DNA from: Prevotella sp.
GTDB lineage: Bacteria; Bacteroidota; Bacteroidia; Bacteroidales; Bacteroidaceae
Assembly: GCA_022511055.1 (NCBI GenBank)
Contig: JAFLSH010000029.1
Location: 1-15,290 of the forward strand
Length of the DNA: 15,290 nt
Direction: 5' to 3'
A model generated the notes under the pieces. The model was not told the DNA's origin. It searched no databases and saw only the letters and a list, made by a program, of their open reading frames with translations. Below, piece after piece: positions 1-7,181 of this stretch. Within the stretch, counting starts at the first letter, position 1. The number at the start of each line of letters is the position of its first letter. A program made the position numbers and the translations under genes.

Positions 1-114
1 TTAGTGAATGACAATACACCAACGGATGATAAAAACTATCTGGAACTGGATATGATTTCAGATATGGTTGAAGTATATGAAGAGATTCAGTATCCCATAG
101 GAAAGATTCCTTGA
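1..114 (+). pseudogene. HigA/COG5499-like antitoxin gene, 3' end, apparently missing its HTH half (5' end outside window)
   Basis: The reading frame is open from base 1 and ends at a TGA at 112-114, giving 37 residues in view. The residues around YLELDMISDMVEVYEE and the closing YPIGK resemble the N-terminal half of COG5499/HigA-type antitoxins. In that family this stretch is normally followed, after PIGK and a short linker, by a helix-turn-helix of about 60 residues. Here translation stops two residues after PIGK, and no HTH sequence is visible in any frame downstream, where the convergent gene's stop codon follows almost at once. I infer that the DNA-binding half has been lost, probably at a recombination junction near 110-118. 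A naturally short homologue cannot be excluded. The start and any partner toxin lie outside the window. The family match is from memory, not a search. Confidence 0.5.
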
Positions 115-117
115 CAA

Positions 118-624
118 CTAATCTTGTGTTGGCTTATTACCCAATAGTTCAATTGTTTCTAAGAACTCATTAACGATTTCCTTTAAATACGGATTATCAT
201 TTCTAAGAATAATAGCAGAATAATTTACGTTGTTGTCTTCGTCTAACAGTGATGAGGATATAAATGTGAAACTCCATCTTTTTTCATACGTTTCAAACCA
301 CCGTTCAAACAAACGGCTTCTCATCGACTGTTTGTTGTCACCTGTATCACATATGTATAACAGAGTTGTGTTGTTTTGCTTAAAAAACTCATCAACAATA
401 TAAATAATAGTATCTTTGACTTTAGGGTCATTTGGAGACCTTCTATGGTTTGCGTTGACAATGTTAAGATGATATGCCGTTCTACTCAACAAAGTATTGT
501 CTTCTACAAATTCGACTCCATAGTGAACACCATGGTCAGTATAGAATTCTATTCTACCATCTTCCTTTCTCCTGACCGAATATGGAGAATGCAAGTTAAT
601 TGCAGCCTCAGACAGAGGATTCAT
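118..624 (-). CDS. DUF6169 family protein of unknown function
   Basis: A 168-residue soluble protein with no signal peptide or membrane segment. The layout matches the Bacteroidetes family I know as DUF6169: an N-terminal PYSV followed by strand-rich sequence with FYTDHGVHYGVEF (residues 27-39), a central helix ending in DEFFKQN, the strand LLYICDTGD (88-96), and the conserved block MRSRLFERWFETY (101-113). The role of the family is not known to me and I assign none. The start ATG (624-622) overlaps the stop of the upstream 46-codon ORF in an ATGA arrangement, which supports both the start and translational coupling. The gene is convergent with the truncated antitoxin gene, with only three bases between their stop codons. 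It is clearly more AT-rich than queA, consistent with a separately acquired cassette. Confidence 0.75.
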   Translation of the reverse strand: MNPLSEAAINLHSPYSVRRKEDGRIEFYTDHGVHYGVEFVEDNTLLSRTAYHLNIVNANHRRSPNDPKVKDTIIYIVDEFFKQNNTTLLYICDTGDNKQSMRSRLFERWFETYEKRWSFTFISSSLLDEDNNVNYSAIILRNDNPYLKEIVNEFLETIELLGNKPTQD

Positions 625-761
625 AGAGCTGTAATATGTTTTGCCGGTAACCCAGTGTTGCTTTCATACGCAGCCGCCACCTTGTTTTTCAAGGCAGCCA
701 GACTTTCTTCCTTTTTCTTCTTTGAAGCCATAAACTTCTTCATTGCTTCTTCTTTTGTCAT
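621..761 (-). CDS. Small lysine-rich protein, 46 residues, translationally coupled to the DUF6169 gene
   Basis: ATG at 761-759 opens a 46-codon frame ending at TGA 623-621, whose TGA shares bases with the ATG of the next gene (ATGA). The protein begins MTKEEAMKKFMASKKKKEES and continues with a short amphipathic, probably helical segment and an Ala-rich middle; there is no signal peptide. Support for a real gene comes from its own Bacteroidetes-type promoter 31 bases upstream, the ATGA overlap, and a protein-like composition (many Lys and Glu with regular helix spacing). I do not recognise a named family. The close coupling suggests that it works with the DUF6169 protein, perhaps as a partner or regulator, but that is inference. 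Confidence 0.6.
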   Translation of the reverse strand: MTKEEAMKKFMASKKKKEESLAALKNKVAAAYESNTGLPAKHITAL

Positions 762-791
762 AAACTTATTGATTATAATGATTGTTTACTG

Positions 792-823
792 CAAAGATAA
801 ACCTTTTCTCTGTAATTTCCAAA
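792..823 (-). promoter_or_regulatory. Bacteroidetes-type promoter of the small ORF-DUF6169 pair
   Basis: Read on the minus strand, TATCTTTG (799-792) matches the -7 consensus TAnnTTTG, and TTTG (823-820) matches the -33 box. The 20-bp spacing is what the Bacteroidetes primary sigma factor prefers. The -7 box lies 30 bases before the ATG at 761. The promoter sits immediately downstream of queA, so the pair can be transcribed independently of the long upstream operon. Confidence 0.65.
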
Positions 824-880
824 TGTTTTGAAAGAAATCTGCGAAAACAATATATTTGTTGATTTTTATGCCAGGAGTTA

Positions 881-2092
881 TCAGGGAATCAGCAACGAAG
901 AGTCGCCGTAGCTCAGGAAACGGAAATCGTGGCTGAGGGCATAGTCGTAGATGCGGCGCCAGTCGCCACGCACTAAGGCGCTGACCAGCAGCAGAAGCGT
1001 AGACTGGGGCTGGTGGAAATTGGTGATGAGTGCGCTGACAATCTTGTAGTCATAGCCGGGGGCAATGATAATCTGGGTGCTGCTGTGCAAGGCAGACAGA
1101 TGATGGCGGTCCATCCATGCCAAAAGAGCCTGCAAAGCCTCGACCGTGGGCAGGGGCTCTGCCTGATAGGGTTCCCACTGGCTGACATGAAGGTCGGCGG
1201 CGGCAAGGTCGGGGTTTGACTTGAGCTTCAGCCCCATGTAATAGAGGCTTTCCAGTGTCCGCACACTGGTAGTGCCAACGGCAATGGCATGGCCACCATG
1301 GCTGATGAGCCGCTCGATGGTGTGCCGCTGCACACAGATGAACTCCGTATGCATTTCGTGGTCGCCAATCTCCTCGCTTTTCACTGGCTTGAACGTGCCC
1401 GCCCCCACGTGCAGGGTCAGTTCCTCGCGCTCAATGGCGCAACCGTCAATGGCCGCCAGCACTTCGGGCGTAAAGTGAAGCCCGGCCGTCGGGGCAGCCA
1501 CGCTGCCCTTGATTTTGGAATAGACCGTCTGGTAGGTCGTCTTGTCGCTCTCCTGTGTCTCGCGATTCAGGTACGGGGGGATTGGCAGCTCGCCCATGGC
1601 ATCGAGCAGTTCGGCGAAAGAGAGGCTGTCGCATGACCACTCAAACTCAACAATCAGGCTGGCACCGCGCATCTCGCGGCGGTGGGCGGTAACGGTTACC
1701 GCCCCCTGCGGCAGAGCGAGCGTTCTGACCAAAGGCTCGTCTTTCCACTTCTTCAGGTTGCCAACCATGCAAAGCCATGTGCAGCGGCCACGGGTCTGAA
1801 ACATCTGCTCGTAGTCGGCAGGGGCTACAGGCTCTAAAAGGAACACCTCGATGAGTGCCCCCGTCTGCTTGCGGAAATGCAGGCGTGCCTGAATGACCCG
1901 CGTGTTGTTGAAGACCATGAGCGCACCATGGGGCAGATGGTGCGGCAGGTTAGAAAAGACATCCTCGCTGATTTCGCCGTGCCGGTAGACCAGCAGCTTA
2001 GACTGGTCGCGCCGGGGCAGGGGAAACTTGGCTATGCGATAATCGGGCAAGTCGTAATAGTAGTCGCTAATATGTATGTGCTGAGTGTCCAT
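881..2092 (-). CDS. queA: S-adenosylmethionine:tRNA ribosyltransferase-isomerase (queuosine synthesis)
   Basis: QueA transfers and isomerises the ribosyl group of S-adenosylmethionine onto 7-aminomethyl-7-deazaguanine in the anticodon of GUN tRNAs, giving epoxyqueuosine; it is cytoplasmic. Family blocks are present in order: YDLPDYRIAKFPLPRRDQSKLL (about 13-34), FNNTRVIQARL (61-71), GELPIPPYLNR (167-177), YSKIKGSVAAPTAGLHFT (191-208), HVGAGTFKPV (228-237), GTTSVRTLES (273-282), LITNFHQPQSTLLLLVSAL (355-373) and the C-terminal YGDSSLLIP. At 403 residues it is longer than the roughly 350 of the E. coli enzyme, resembling the longer form found in Bacteroidetes. It is the last gene of the long minus-strand series, 9 bases after the PAP2 gene. 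It is strongly GC-rich compared with the cassette beyond it. No clear terminator follows. Confidence 0.93.
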   Translation of the reverse strand: MDTQHIHISDYYYDLPDYRIAKFPLPRRDQSKLLVYRHGEISEDVFSNLPHHLPHGALMVFNNTRVIQARLHFRKQTGALIEVFLLEPVAPADYEQMFQTRGRCTWLCMVGNLKKWKDEPLVRTLALPQGAVTVTAHRREMRGASLIVEFEWSCDSLSFAELLDAMGELPIPPYLNRETQESDKTTYQTVYSKIKGSVAAPTAGLHFTPEVLAAIDGCAIEREELTLHVGAGTFKPVKSEEIGDHEMHTEFICVQRHTIERLISHGGHAIAVGTTSVRTLESLYYMGLKLKSNPDLAAADLHVSQWEPYQAEPLPTVEALQALLAWMDRHHLSALHSSTQIIIAPGYDYKIVSALITNFHQPQSTLLLLVSALVRGDWRRIYDYALSHDFRFLSYGDSSLLIP

Positions 2093-2101
2093 AGAGATGG
2101 G

Positions 2102-2809
2102 TTAATTGGCATAGAGGAAAAGACAGGAACGCAACAGGGCGTAGACCACGGTCAGCAGCAAGACCACCACCACGGTGTCGACATCGGAAAACTGGTAGCC
2201 GGTAGAGGTCAGGGGTGAAGGGTGGTTGGCGCGCGCGCCGTAAACGGTCTGGGGCACAAACCGCCTGTAAAGCATGTAGACCGCCGTGCCACAGCAGCCG
2301 CCCCAGGCCAGCCCGACCAAGATGTCGATGGGGAAATGAACTCCAAGGTAGAGGCGGGTCCAGCAGTTGACAAGTGACCAGAGTACAAGGCTGACAGAGA
2401 GCAGCCGGCTACGCACCAGCCAACAGAAGAAAACGGCAATGCTGAACGTATTGCTGGCATGGGCGGAGAAAAAGCCATACTGCCCGGAACGATAGCCGTT
2501 CACCACGTCGACCAGCGAGCCTATCTGCGGGTCGCGCGTGGGCCGCCACCGGGCCACCATGGGCTTTACCAGCTCATCGTCGATAGTACCGGCCAACAAC
2601 ACGCAAAGGCCGGCACAGGCCACAATGACCATGATTTTCTTCACGGAATCGCTATTGCGCACTACCAGCAGAAACAGCGACACATAGAGCGGAATCCATG
2701 TGGTTGCCGTGGTCAAGGTCATGAAAAGGCCATCCAGAAACAAGGAATGGCTGCCGTTGAGCCACAACAGCAGTTGCCGGTCGTATTCTATCAGTGTACC
2801 AATGTCCAT
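2102..2809 (-). CDS. PAP2-family membrane phosphatase (lipid phosphatase type)
   Basis: A 235-residue polytopic membrane protein with the three PAP2 signature motifs: K82-x6-R89-P90 (KPMVARWRP), S115-A-H117 within GFFSAHASN, and R152 with H158 and D162 within TRLYLGVHFPID. H117 and H158 are the expected catalytic pair. Hydrophobic segments lie at about 31-50, 57-76, 121-140, 142-157, 160-182 and 210-230, giving the usual six-helix core. The family dephosphorylates lipid phosphates such as phosphatidate, phosphatidylglycerophosphate, undecaprenyl pyrophosphate or lipid A; the substrate cannot be told from sequence. It starts 6 bases after the BatD-BatE gene and ends 9 bases before queA, so it is probably co-transcribed with the Bat system, which suggests an envelope role. 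Confidence 0.88.
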   Translation of the reverse strand: MDIGTLIEYDRQLLLWLNGSHSLFLDGLFMTLTTATTWIPLYVSLFLLVVRNSDSVKKIMVIVACAGLCVLLAGTIDDELVKPMVARWRPTRDPQIGSLVDVVNGYRSGQYGFFSAHASNTFSIAVFFCWLVRSRLLSVSLVLWSLVNCWTRLYLGVHFPIDILVGLAWGGCCGTAVYMLYRRFVPQTVYGARANHPSPLTSTGYQFSDVDTVVVVLLLTVVYALLRSCLFLYAN

Positions 2810-2815
2810 TGAAGG

Positions 2816-5428
2816 TCAGATAATTTCCAGCTGTTTGGTTTCAACCCATCCCTCCTTGCCGTCAGCCACCCGAATGCGCTTCCACTCTTTCATGGTGGCA
2901 TCGGTAATGTCGACCTTTGTTCCCTCGTGCAAGATGAAAAGGTCTGTGCCCTGGGCGGCGGGAGTGCTTTTCACGGTTACAGCCGACTCGATGACAATAG
3001 CACCGCGGCGGTCGACCAGCTCCTGTTTCTGGGCATAGGCGAAGACATTGCTCAGCACAAAGAGCAGCACCAGCACCAAAGCGCCATAGAAGCCCAGCTT
3101 GCGCAGCCAGATTCTGTCGGCAAACAGATAGAGCAGCGCCAGGATAATGGCCAGTGCCAGGGAGCAGAGGGCGGTGCGCGCCCAGGCATCGACACTCATG
3201 AAATTGACCACCGCACGATACCAGGTCAGGAAAAACATCTCGGTCTCGGGCGTAATCTTGTCGATGGTCTTCGAGCGGGCCATCTGCAGGTTAAACCGTA
3301 TGTCGGTGTCGCCGGGCGAGAGCAGCAGGGCGCGCTCGTAGTTCAGCACGGCACGGGTGATGTTCTCTGTCCGATAGTAGGCATTGCCGAGATTGTAATA
3401 CAGCTCGGCGCTGGCCCCCTGCTTCAGCAGTTCCTCATAGTCCTTGATGGCCTGCTGGTAGTGCCCTTGGGAGTAGGCGCTGTCGGCAGCCGCCTTGGTG
3501 ACAGCCTGCGCTGACAGCGGCAGAACGGTGAACAACAGCAGCAGAAGCGTTGCCTTGGCCGCAGATTTTCGTGTTTTCTTCATCGTTTCTTCTATTTTCT
3601 CGATGGCAGTCATGGCTTTCTCGAAGACTTTGCTCATGTTGCCTCGCGGGTCGCCCGGTGCATAGCGCGCGAACTCACACTCATCGAGTGCCCCAATGAA
3701 CTGGTCAATGGTAGACTGGTGAACATCGCGCTCAGAGAGCCGCTCGCTGATGTTGTCGTGGGAGAGCTGGGCCACGGGTATGTTCAGCTTGTCGCCCACA
3801 TAGCCCCACAAGGCCCGCAGCACTTCGTCGTAGAACTCAGAAGACTTGCCTTCCTGCATCAGCCGGGAAGCCTGCTTCAGTCGTTTGGTGGCCACTTTGT
3901 TGGCCTTGCTGGCCCGTTTGCCGGCAATGTTGGCATTGTCAATGGCGCGCTGGCGGAAAATGACAAACAGGGAAATGAAAATCAAGGCCAGTATCGCCAG
4001 GCTCACCCAATAAGCCACGCTGCCGAAGAAGTAGTCGCCTTGCAGATGCTGGCTGGTGTCGCCCGTCTTAATGTGGCGAATGTCCTTGTTCAGCAGGCGC
4101 AGGTCTTCCTGACCCGTGAAGTCGCTGACACTGCTCGAGCCGCTGCCTTTTGCCACGTCAAGCGTAAAGCCCTCAGACTCAACGGTCTTATAAGCACCCG
4201 CTGAAGTGTCATAGTAAGTGAACTTAACCGGCGGTATCTCGTACTTGCCTTGATGGCGGGGCACGGCCAGAATGTCATAGACCATTGAGCCTTCCAGGCC
4301 ATTGGTCGTCAGCTTTGTCTTGTCAATGATTTTGGCATCGTACTTGTCAAAGTCTTTCGGGAAGCTGACCACCGGCTCCTTTATCAGCTTCAAGTTGCCA
4401 GTGCCGCTGACAATAACACGCAGGCGGATAGGGTCGTTCTCCTTGACTTCAGTCTTGTCAAGCTGGGCGGAGATGTTGAAGCGCCCCACCCCACCCGAGA
4501 AATCGGCCGGCCGCTCAGGCAGAGGGTCTACCTGAATGTCAATGCCGGGAGCCACAATCTGCTTCTTCACCTCCACGTAGCCAGAGCCTCCGTTGAAGAA
4601 TGCCTCGAAGGGGTCGATATTGCGATTCTGCTGTACAACGATACCGTTGAAGGTGATGCTGGGGATTTGGAGCTGGCCCGTTATCTGCGGGAACATCACA
4701 TACTGAGACCAGGTAACCGTGCGGTAAGGGCGGCCGTTCAGGGTCTCAATCTTAAAGCTCTTCTGCTGAGGCAGCGGCACTTCCTGGGTGTGGAAACCCT
4801 TCAAATCGGGCATCTTACCCTCAAGCTGGGTCAGGTCGACCAGCGTGTAGACCTTGTAGGTCAGAAGGATTGGCTCCTGCTCATGCACCCGCTTCTTGTT
4901 GGCACTCACCTTGATGAACAAATCGCTGCCAGAGATTTTGCTGCCAGCCTCGCGCATGGGCTCCTCTCGCTGCTGCCCCTGCGAGCTGCGCCCCTGCTGA
5001 CTGCGGGCCTGCCCGCTAACGGTGATTTTCAGCTGGTTTGAGGAAATAGTGTTGCCGCCGGCGGTGATAGTGGCGGGCGGAATGGTGAACGTGCCGTTCT
5101 GGGTGGCCACCAAGATGTAAGTAAAGGTTATTGAAGATGACTGGCTGGTGTGGCCGTTCACCATCTGGAAACTTGACTGCGTAGAGCGGGTCGGGCCTAT
5201 CAGCACTTCAAAGGCATCGGGTATCTGCCCGGCATGGAAAGCACTGGCGTTCTGGGTGTTCACCGTGTAAGTCAGCCTGAACTGCTCGCCCACGGCCACC
5301 TGGGAAGGCGCACTGCCCGTCAGGGTCTGCGCCACAGAAACAAGGTACATGAAATGAGATGCAAGAAATGCCATCAGCAGTTTCTGTGCCCATAACCTTC
5401 TCTCTAAATGTAACTTATTGTTTCTCAT
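2816..5428 (-). CDS. BatD-BatE fusion protein (aerotolerance/envelope Bat system)
   Basis: This 870-residue protein joins two normally separate Bat proteins. Residues 1-34 form a signal peptide. Residues about 35-430 are BatD, made of strand-rich periplasmic modules (for example VAVGEQFRLTYTV near 44-56), with a Gln/Arg/Ser-rich linker at about 140-160. A membrane helix at 470-491 leads to a basic cytoplasmic stretch and a helical domain (about 508-592). M616 then begins a sequence that looks exactly like a fresh signal peptide (basic KKTRK, hydrophobic 626-637, LSAQA), followed by TPR repeats (about 644-715), two membrane helices (752-769, 780-799) and an SH3-like C-terminus (806-868): this is BatE. 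The positive-inside rule places BatD, TPR and SH3 in the periplasm. The start is 57 bases after batBC. Confidence 0.88.
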   Translation of the reverse strand: MRNNKLHLERRLWAQKLLMAFLASHFMYLVSVAQTLTGSAPSQVAVGEQFRLTYTVNTQNASAFHAGQIPDAFEVLIGPTRSTQSSFQMVNGHTSQSSSITFTYILVATQNGTFTIPPATITAGGNTISSNQLKITVSGQARSQQGRSSQGQQREEPMREAGSKISGSDLFIKVSANKKRVHEQEPILLTYKVYTLVDLTQLEGKMPDLKGFHTQEVPLPQQKSFKIETLNGRPYRTVTWSQYVMFPQITGQLQIPSITFNGIVVQQNRNIDPFEAFFNGGSGYVEVKKQIVAPGIDIQVDPLPERPADFSGGVGRFNISAQLDKTEVKENDPIRLRVIVSGTGNLKLIKEPVVSFPKDFDKYDAKIIDKTKLTTNGLEGSMVYDILAVPRHQGKYEIPPVKFTYYDTSAGAYKTVESEGFTLDVAKGSGSSSVSDFTGQEDLRLLNKDIRHIKTGDTSQHLQGDYFFGSVAYWVSLAILALIFISLFVIFRQRAIDNANIAGKRASKANKVATKRLKQASRLMQEGKSSEFYDEVLRALWGYVGDKLNIPVAQLSHDNISERLSERDVHQSTIDQFIGALDECEFARYAPGDPRGNMSKVFEKAMTAIEKIEETMKKTRKSAAKATLLLLLFTVLPLSAQAVTKAAADSAYSQGHYQQAIKDYEELLKQGASAELYYNLGNAYYRTENITRAVLNYERALLLSPGDTDIRFNLQMARSKTIDKITPETEMFFLTWYRAVVNFMSVDAWARTALCSLALAIILALLYLFADRIWLRKLGFYGALVLVLLFVLSNVFAYAQKQELVDRRGAIVIESAVTVKSTPAAQGTDLFILHEGTKVDITDATMKEWKRIRVADGKEGWVETKQLEII

Positions 5429-5485
5429 TTTTCACTCTTCATCACTTCTTATTCGTCACTGTTCTATTTCTCGGTCTAACAATGG

Positions 5486-7180
5486 TTACCAGTTTTTCTG
5501 GATATTCCGTTTCTGGGGCTGCTTCTGGGCATTCTTCATGCGTTGCTGCGTCTGCTTCTCTTGCTGCATGGCAGCGTTAAGCAGCTGTTCGGCATTCTCC
5601 TTGCTCATCTGCGGTTTCTGCTCCTTATTCTTGGAATCGTCTTTCTGGGGCTCTTGCTTCTGCTGGTCTTGATTCTGGTCTTGCTGATTCTGCTTCTGCT
5701 GGTCATCCTTGTTCTGCTGCTGATTCTGGTCTTGCTGCTTCTGCTGGCGCTTGCAAAGAGCCAAGTTGTAGCGGGTCTCATCATCATCAGGATTCAAGCG
5801 AAGACTCTGCTTGTAGGCTTCAATAGCCTCGCCAAACATCTGGTGCGACTGACATATCACCCCAATATTGTGGTATGACTTCGACTTGCGCAGCGGGCTC
5901 TGCTCTTGCTTCGTAGCCTTTTCAAACTGCTCAATGGCGGCAGAGTCCTTCTTCTGCATCATCAAGGCATTGCCCAAATTGTAGGAAGCCTGGGCGTTGC
6001 GGCTGTTCTTCTCAAGTGCCTTTCGGTAAGAGACCTCAGCATTGGCAAAGTCGCCAGCCTGAAACTGCTTGTTGCCCTGCCGGATTAGCTGCCGGTCTGT
6101 CTGCGCCATGCCCAAGGCCGGCAACAAGGCCAAAAGAAGCACTGTTGTCAGCTTCTTTCTCCGCTGAAAGAGCGATACGTTCTTCAACAGCGGATTCTTG
6201 CTCTCCAAAACGCAGATTTCTATCATCAGCAAGAGCAGCGCAATGATGCCAAATGCCTGGAACTGCTCGTCAAAATCACTGTAGATGGTCGTGGCAATCT
6301 CTTTCTTGGCCAGTTTAGCCAACTCCTGGTCCAAAAGATGCTGTGCGTTGCTGTTGTTCTCAACATGGATATAGGCACCGCCGCCGGCCTCGGCCACTTG
6401 CTTACACATATCCTCGTTCAGTGCAGACATAACCGTCGTTCCCGTGTTGTCAGTCATGTAGTTGCCTGTGCCGGGAATGGGAATGGGTGCGCCACCTTTC
6501 GAGCCTACGCCCAACACGTAGACACGCATTCCTTTTTTCTTGGCAGCCTCAGCAGCCTCAACCGCCCCACCCTCGTGGTCTTCACCATCGGTTATAACGA
6601 TAATAGCCTTGCCAATGCCCTCTTCCTGGGTAAAGCAGTGACTGGCCATGTCGATAGCCTGTGCTATGTCTGTGCCCTGGGTCTGCATCATAGATGGGTC
6701 TATGCTTGACAAGAACATCTTCGCCGACACATAGTCGCTCGTAATAGGCAGCTGCACAAAGGCATCGCCGGCAAAGACAATGAGCCCAATCTTGTCATCA
6801 GAGAAATGGTCCACCAGGTTTTCAACCATCATCTTTGAACGGTCTAACCTGCTCGGTGTCACGTCTTCTGCCCACATTGAGTTACTGATATCCATAGCAA
6901 TGATTGTTTCTATGCCTGTCCGCTTCTCGTGGCTAATCTTTGTGCCCATCTGCGGGCGAGCCAGCATCACGATAAGCAAGGCCAGGGCAGCCTGCAACAG
7001 CCAAAACTTGACATTCGGCCTGAAGCGAGACACATCAGGCATCAGCGCCTTCACCAAAGGCAGCTCTCCGAATCTGCGCAGGCGCTTACGCCGGCTATGA
7101 GACGTGAAAAAGCGTATCAACGCCAAAGCTGGTATCAGCAGCAACAAATAAAGATATATCGGGTCTTCAAATCTAAACAT
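5486..7180 (-). CDS. BatB-BatC fusion: membrane VWA protein joined to TPR protein
   Basis: A 564-residue fusion. The BatB part has membrane helices at about 9-23 and 59-74 and a VWA domain (about 90-295) with an intact MIDAS metal site: D97-x-S99-x-S101 in MDISNSM, T170, and D198 in ITDGED. A third helix is at 308-325. The BatC part starts with a basic patch, FQRRKK (338-343), and a hydrophobic signal-like segment ending GMAQ at 360. TPR repeats follow at about 363-475, then a Gln/Asn/Asp/Lys-rich tail (about 478-560). Charge distribution puts both the VWA and TPR parts in the periplasm. Unlike the BatD-BatE junction there is no ATG at this junction, although a TTG (residue 332) is present. 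The gene begins one base after the batA stop codon. Confidence 0.88.
   Translation of the reverse strand: MFRFEDPIYLYLLLLIPALALIRFFTSHSRRKRLRRFGELPLVKALMPDVSRFRPNVKFWLLQAALALLIVMLARPQMGTKISHEKRTGIETIIAMDISNSMWAEDVTPSRLDRSKMMVENLVDHFSDDKIGLIVFAGDAFVQLPITSDYVSAKMFLSSIDPSMMQTQGTDIAQAIDMASHCFTQEEGIGKAIIVITDGEDHEGGAVEAAEAAKKKGMRVYVLGVGSKGGAPIPIPGTGNYMTDNTGTTVMSALNEDMCKQVAEAGGGAYIHVENNSNAQHLLDQELAKLAKKEIATTIYSDFDEQFQAFGIIALLLLMIEICVLESKNPLLKNVSLFQRRKKLTTVLLLALLPALGMAQTDRQLIRQGNKQFQAGDFANAEVSYRKALEKNSRNAQASYNLGNALMMQKKDSAAIEQFEKATKQEQSPLRKSKSYHNIGVICQSHQMFGEAIEAYKQSLRLNPDDDETRYNLALCKRQQKQQDQNQQQNKDDQQKQNQQDQNQDQQKQEPQKDDSKNKEQKPQMSKENAEQLLNAAMQQEKQTQQRMKNAQKQPQKRNIQKNW
5650..5755 (-). repeat. Gln-codon-rich low-complexity repeat in the tail of the BatB-BatC gene
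   Basis: The stretch is built from repeated CAG/CAA/AAC/GAC codons on the minus strand. A 17-base direct repeat (plus strand TGATTCTGGTCTTGCTG) occurs at 5670-5686 and 5721-5737, exactly 51 bases apart, so the frame is kept. It encodes the Q/N/D/K-rich tail at about residues 478-510. Such a tract is prone to slippage and may vary in length between strains. Confidence 0.7.
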
Positions 7181-7181
7181 A

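Noticed and set aside
376..831. Plus-strand ORF of 151 codons over the DUF6169 region
   Set aside because: It is antisense to the DUF6169 gene and the 46-codon ORF, which have a promoter, an ATGA overlap and a family match; its own protein shows no recognisable features.
846..860. AACAA-TATAT-TTGTT palindrome downstream of queA as a terminator
   Set aside because: The stem is only five bp, nearly all A/T, and followed by just two T residues on the minus strand, too weak to call.
973..1206. Minus-strand Pro/Cys-rich ORF inside queA
   Set aside because: It is an out-of-frame shadow of the GC-rich queA gene; the composition is typical of a wrong frame.
5543..5878. Plus-strand Leu-rich ORF resembling a membrane protein
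   Set aside because: The Leu-rich sequence is only the complement of the Gln-rich tail of BatC (CAG read as CTG).
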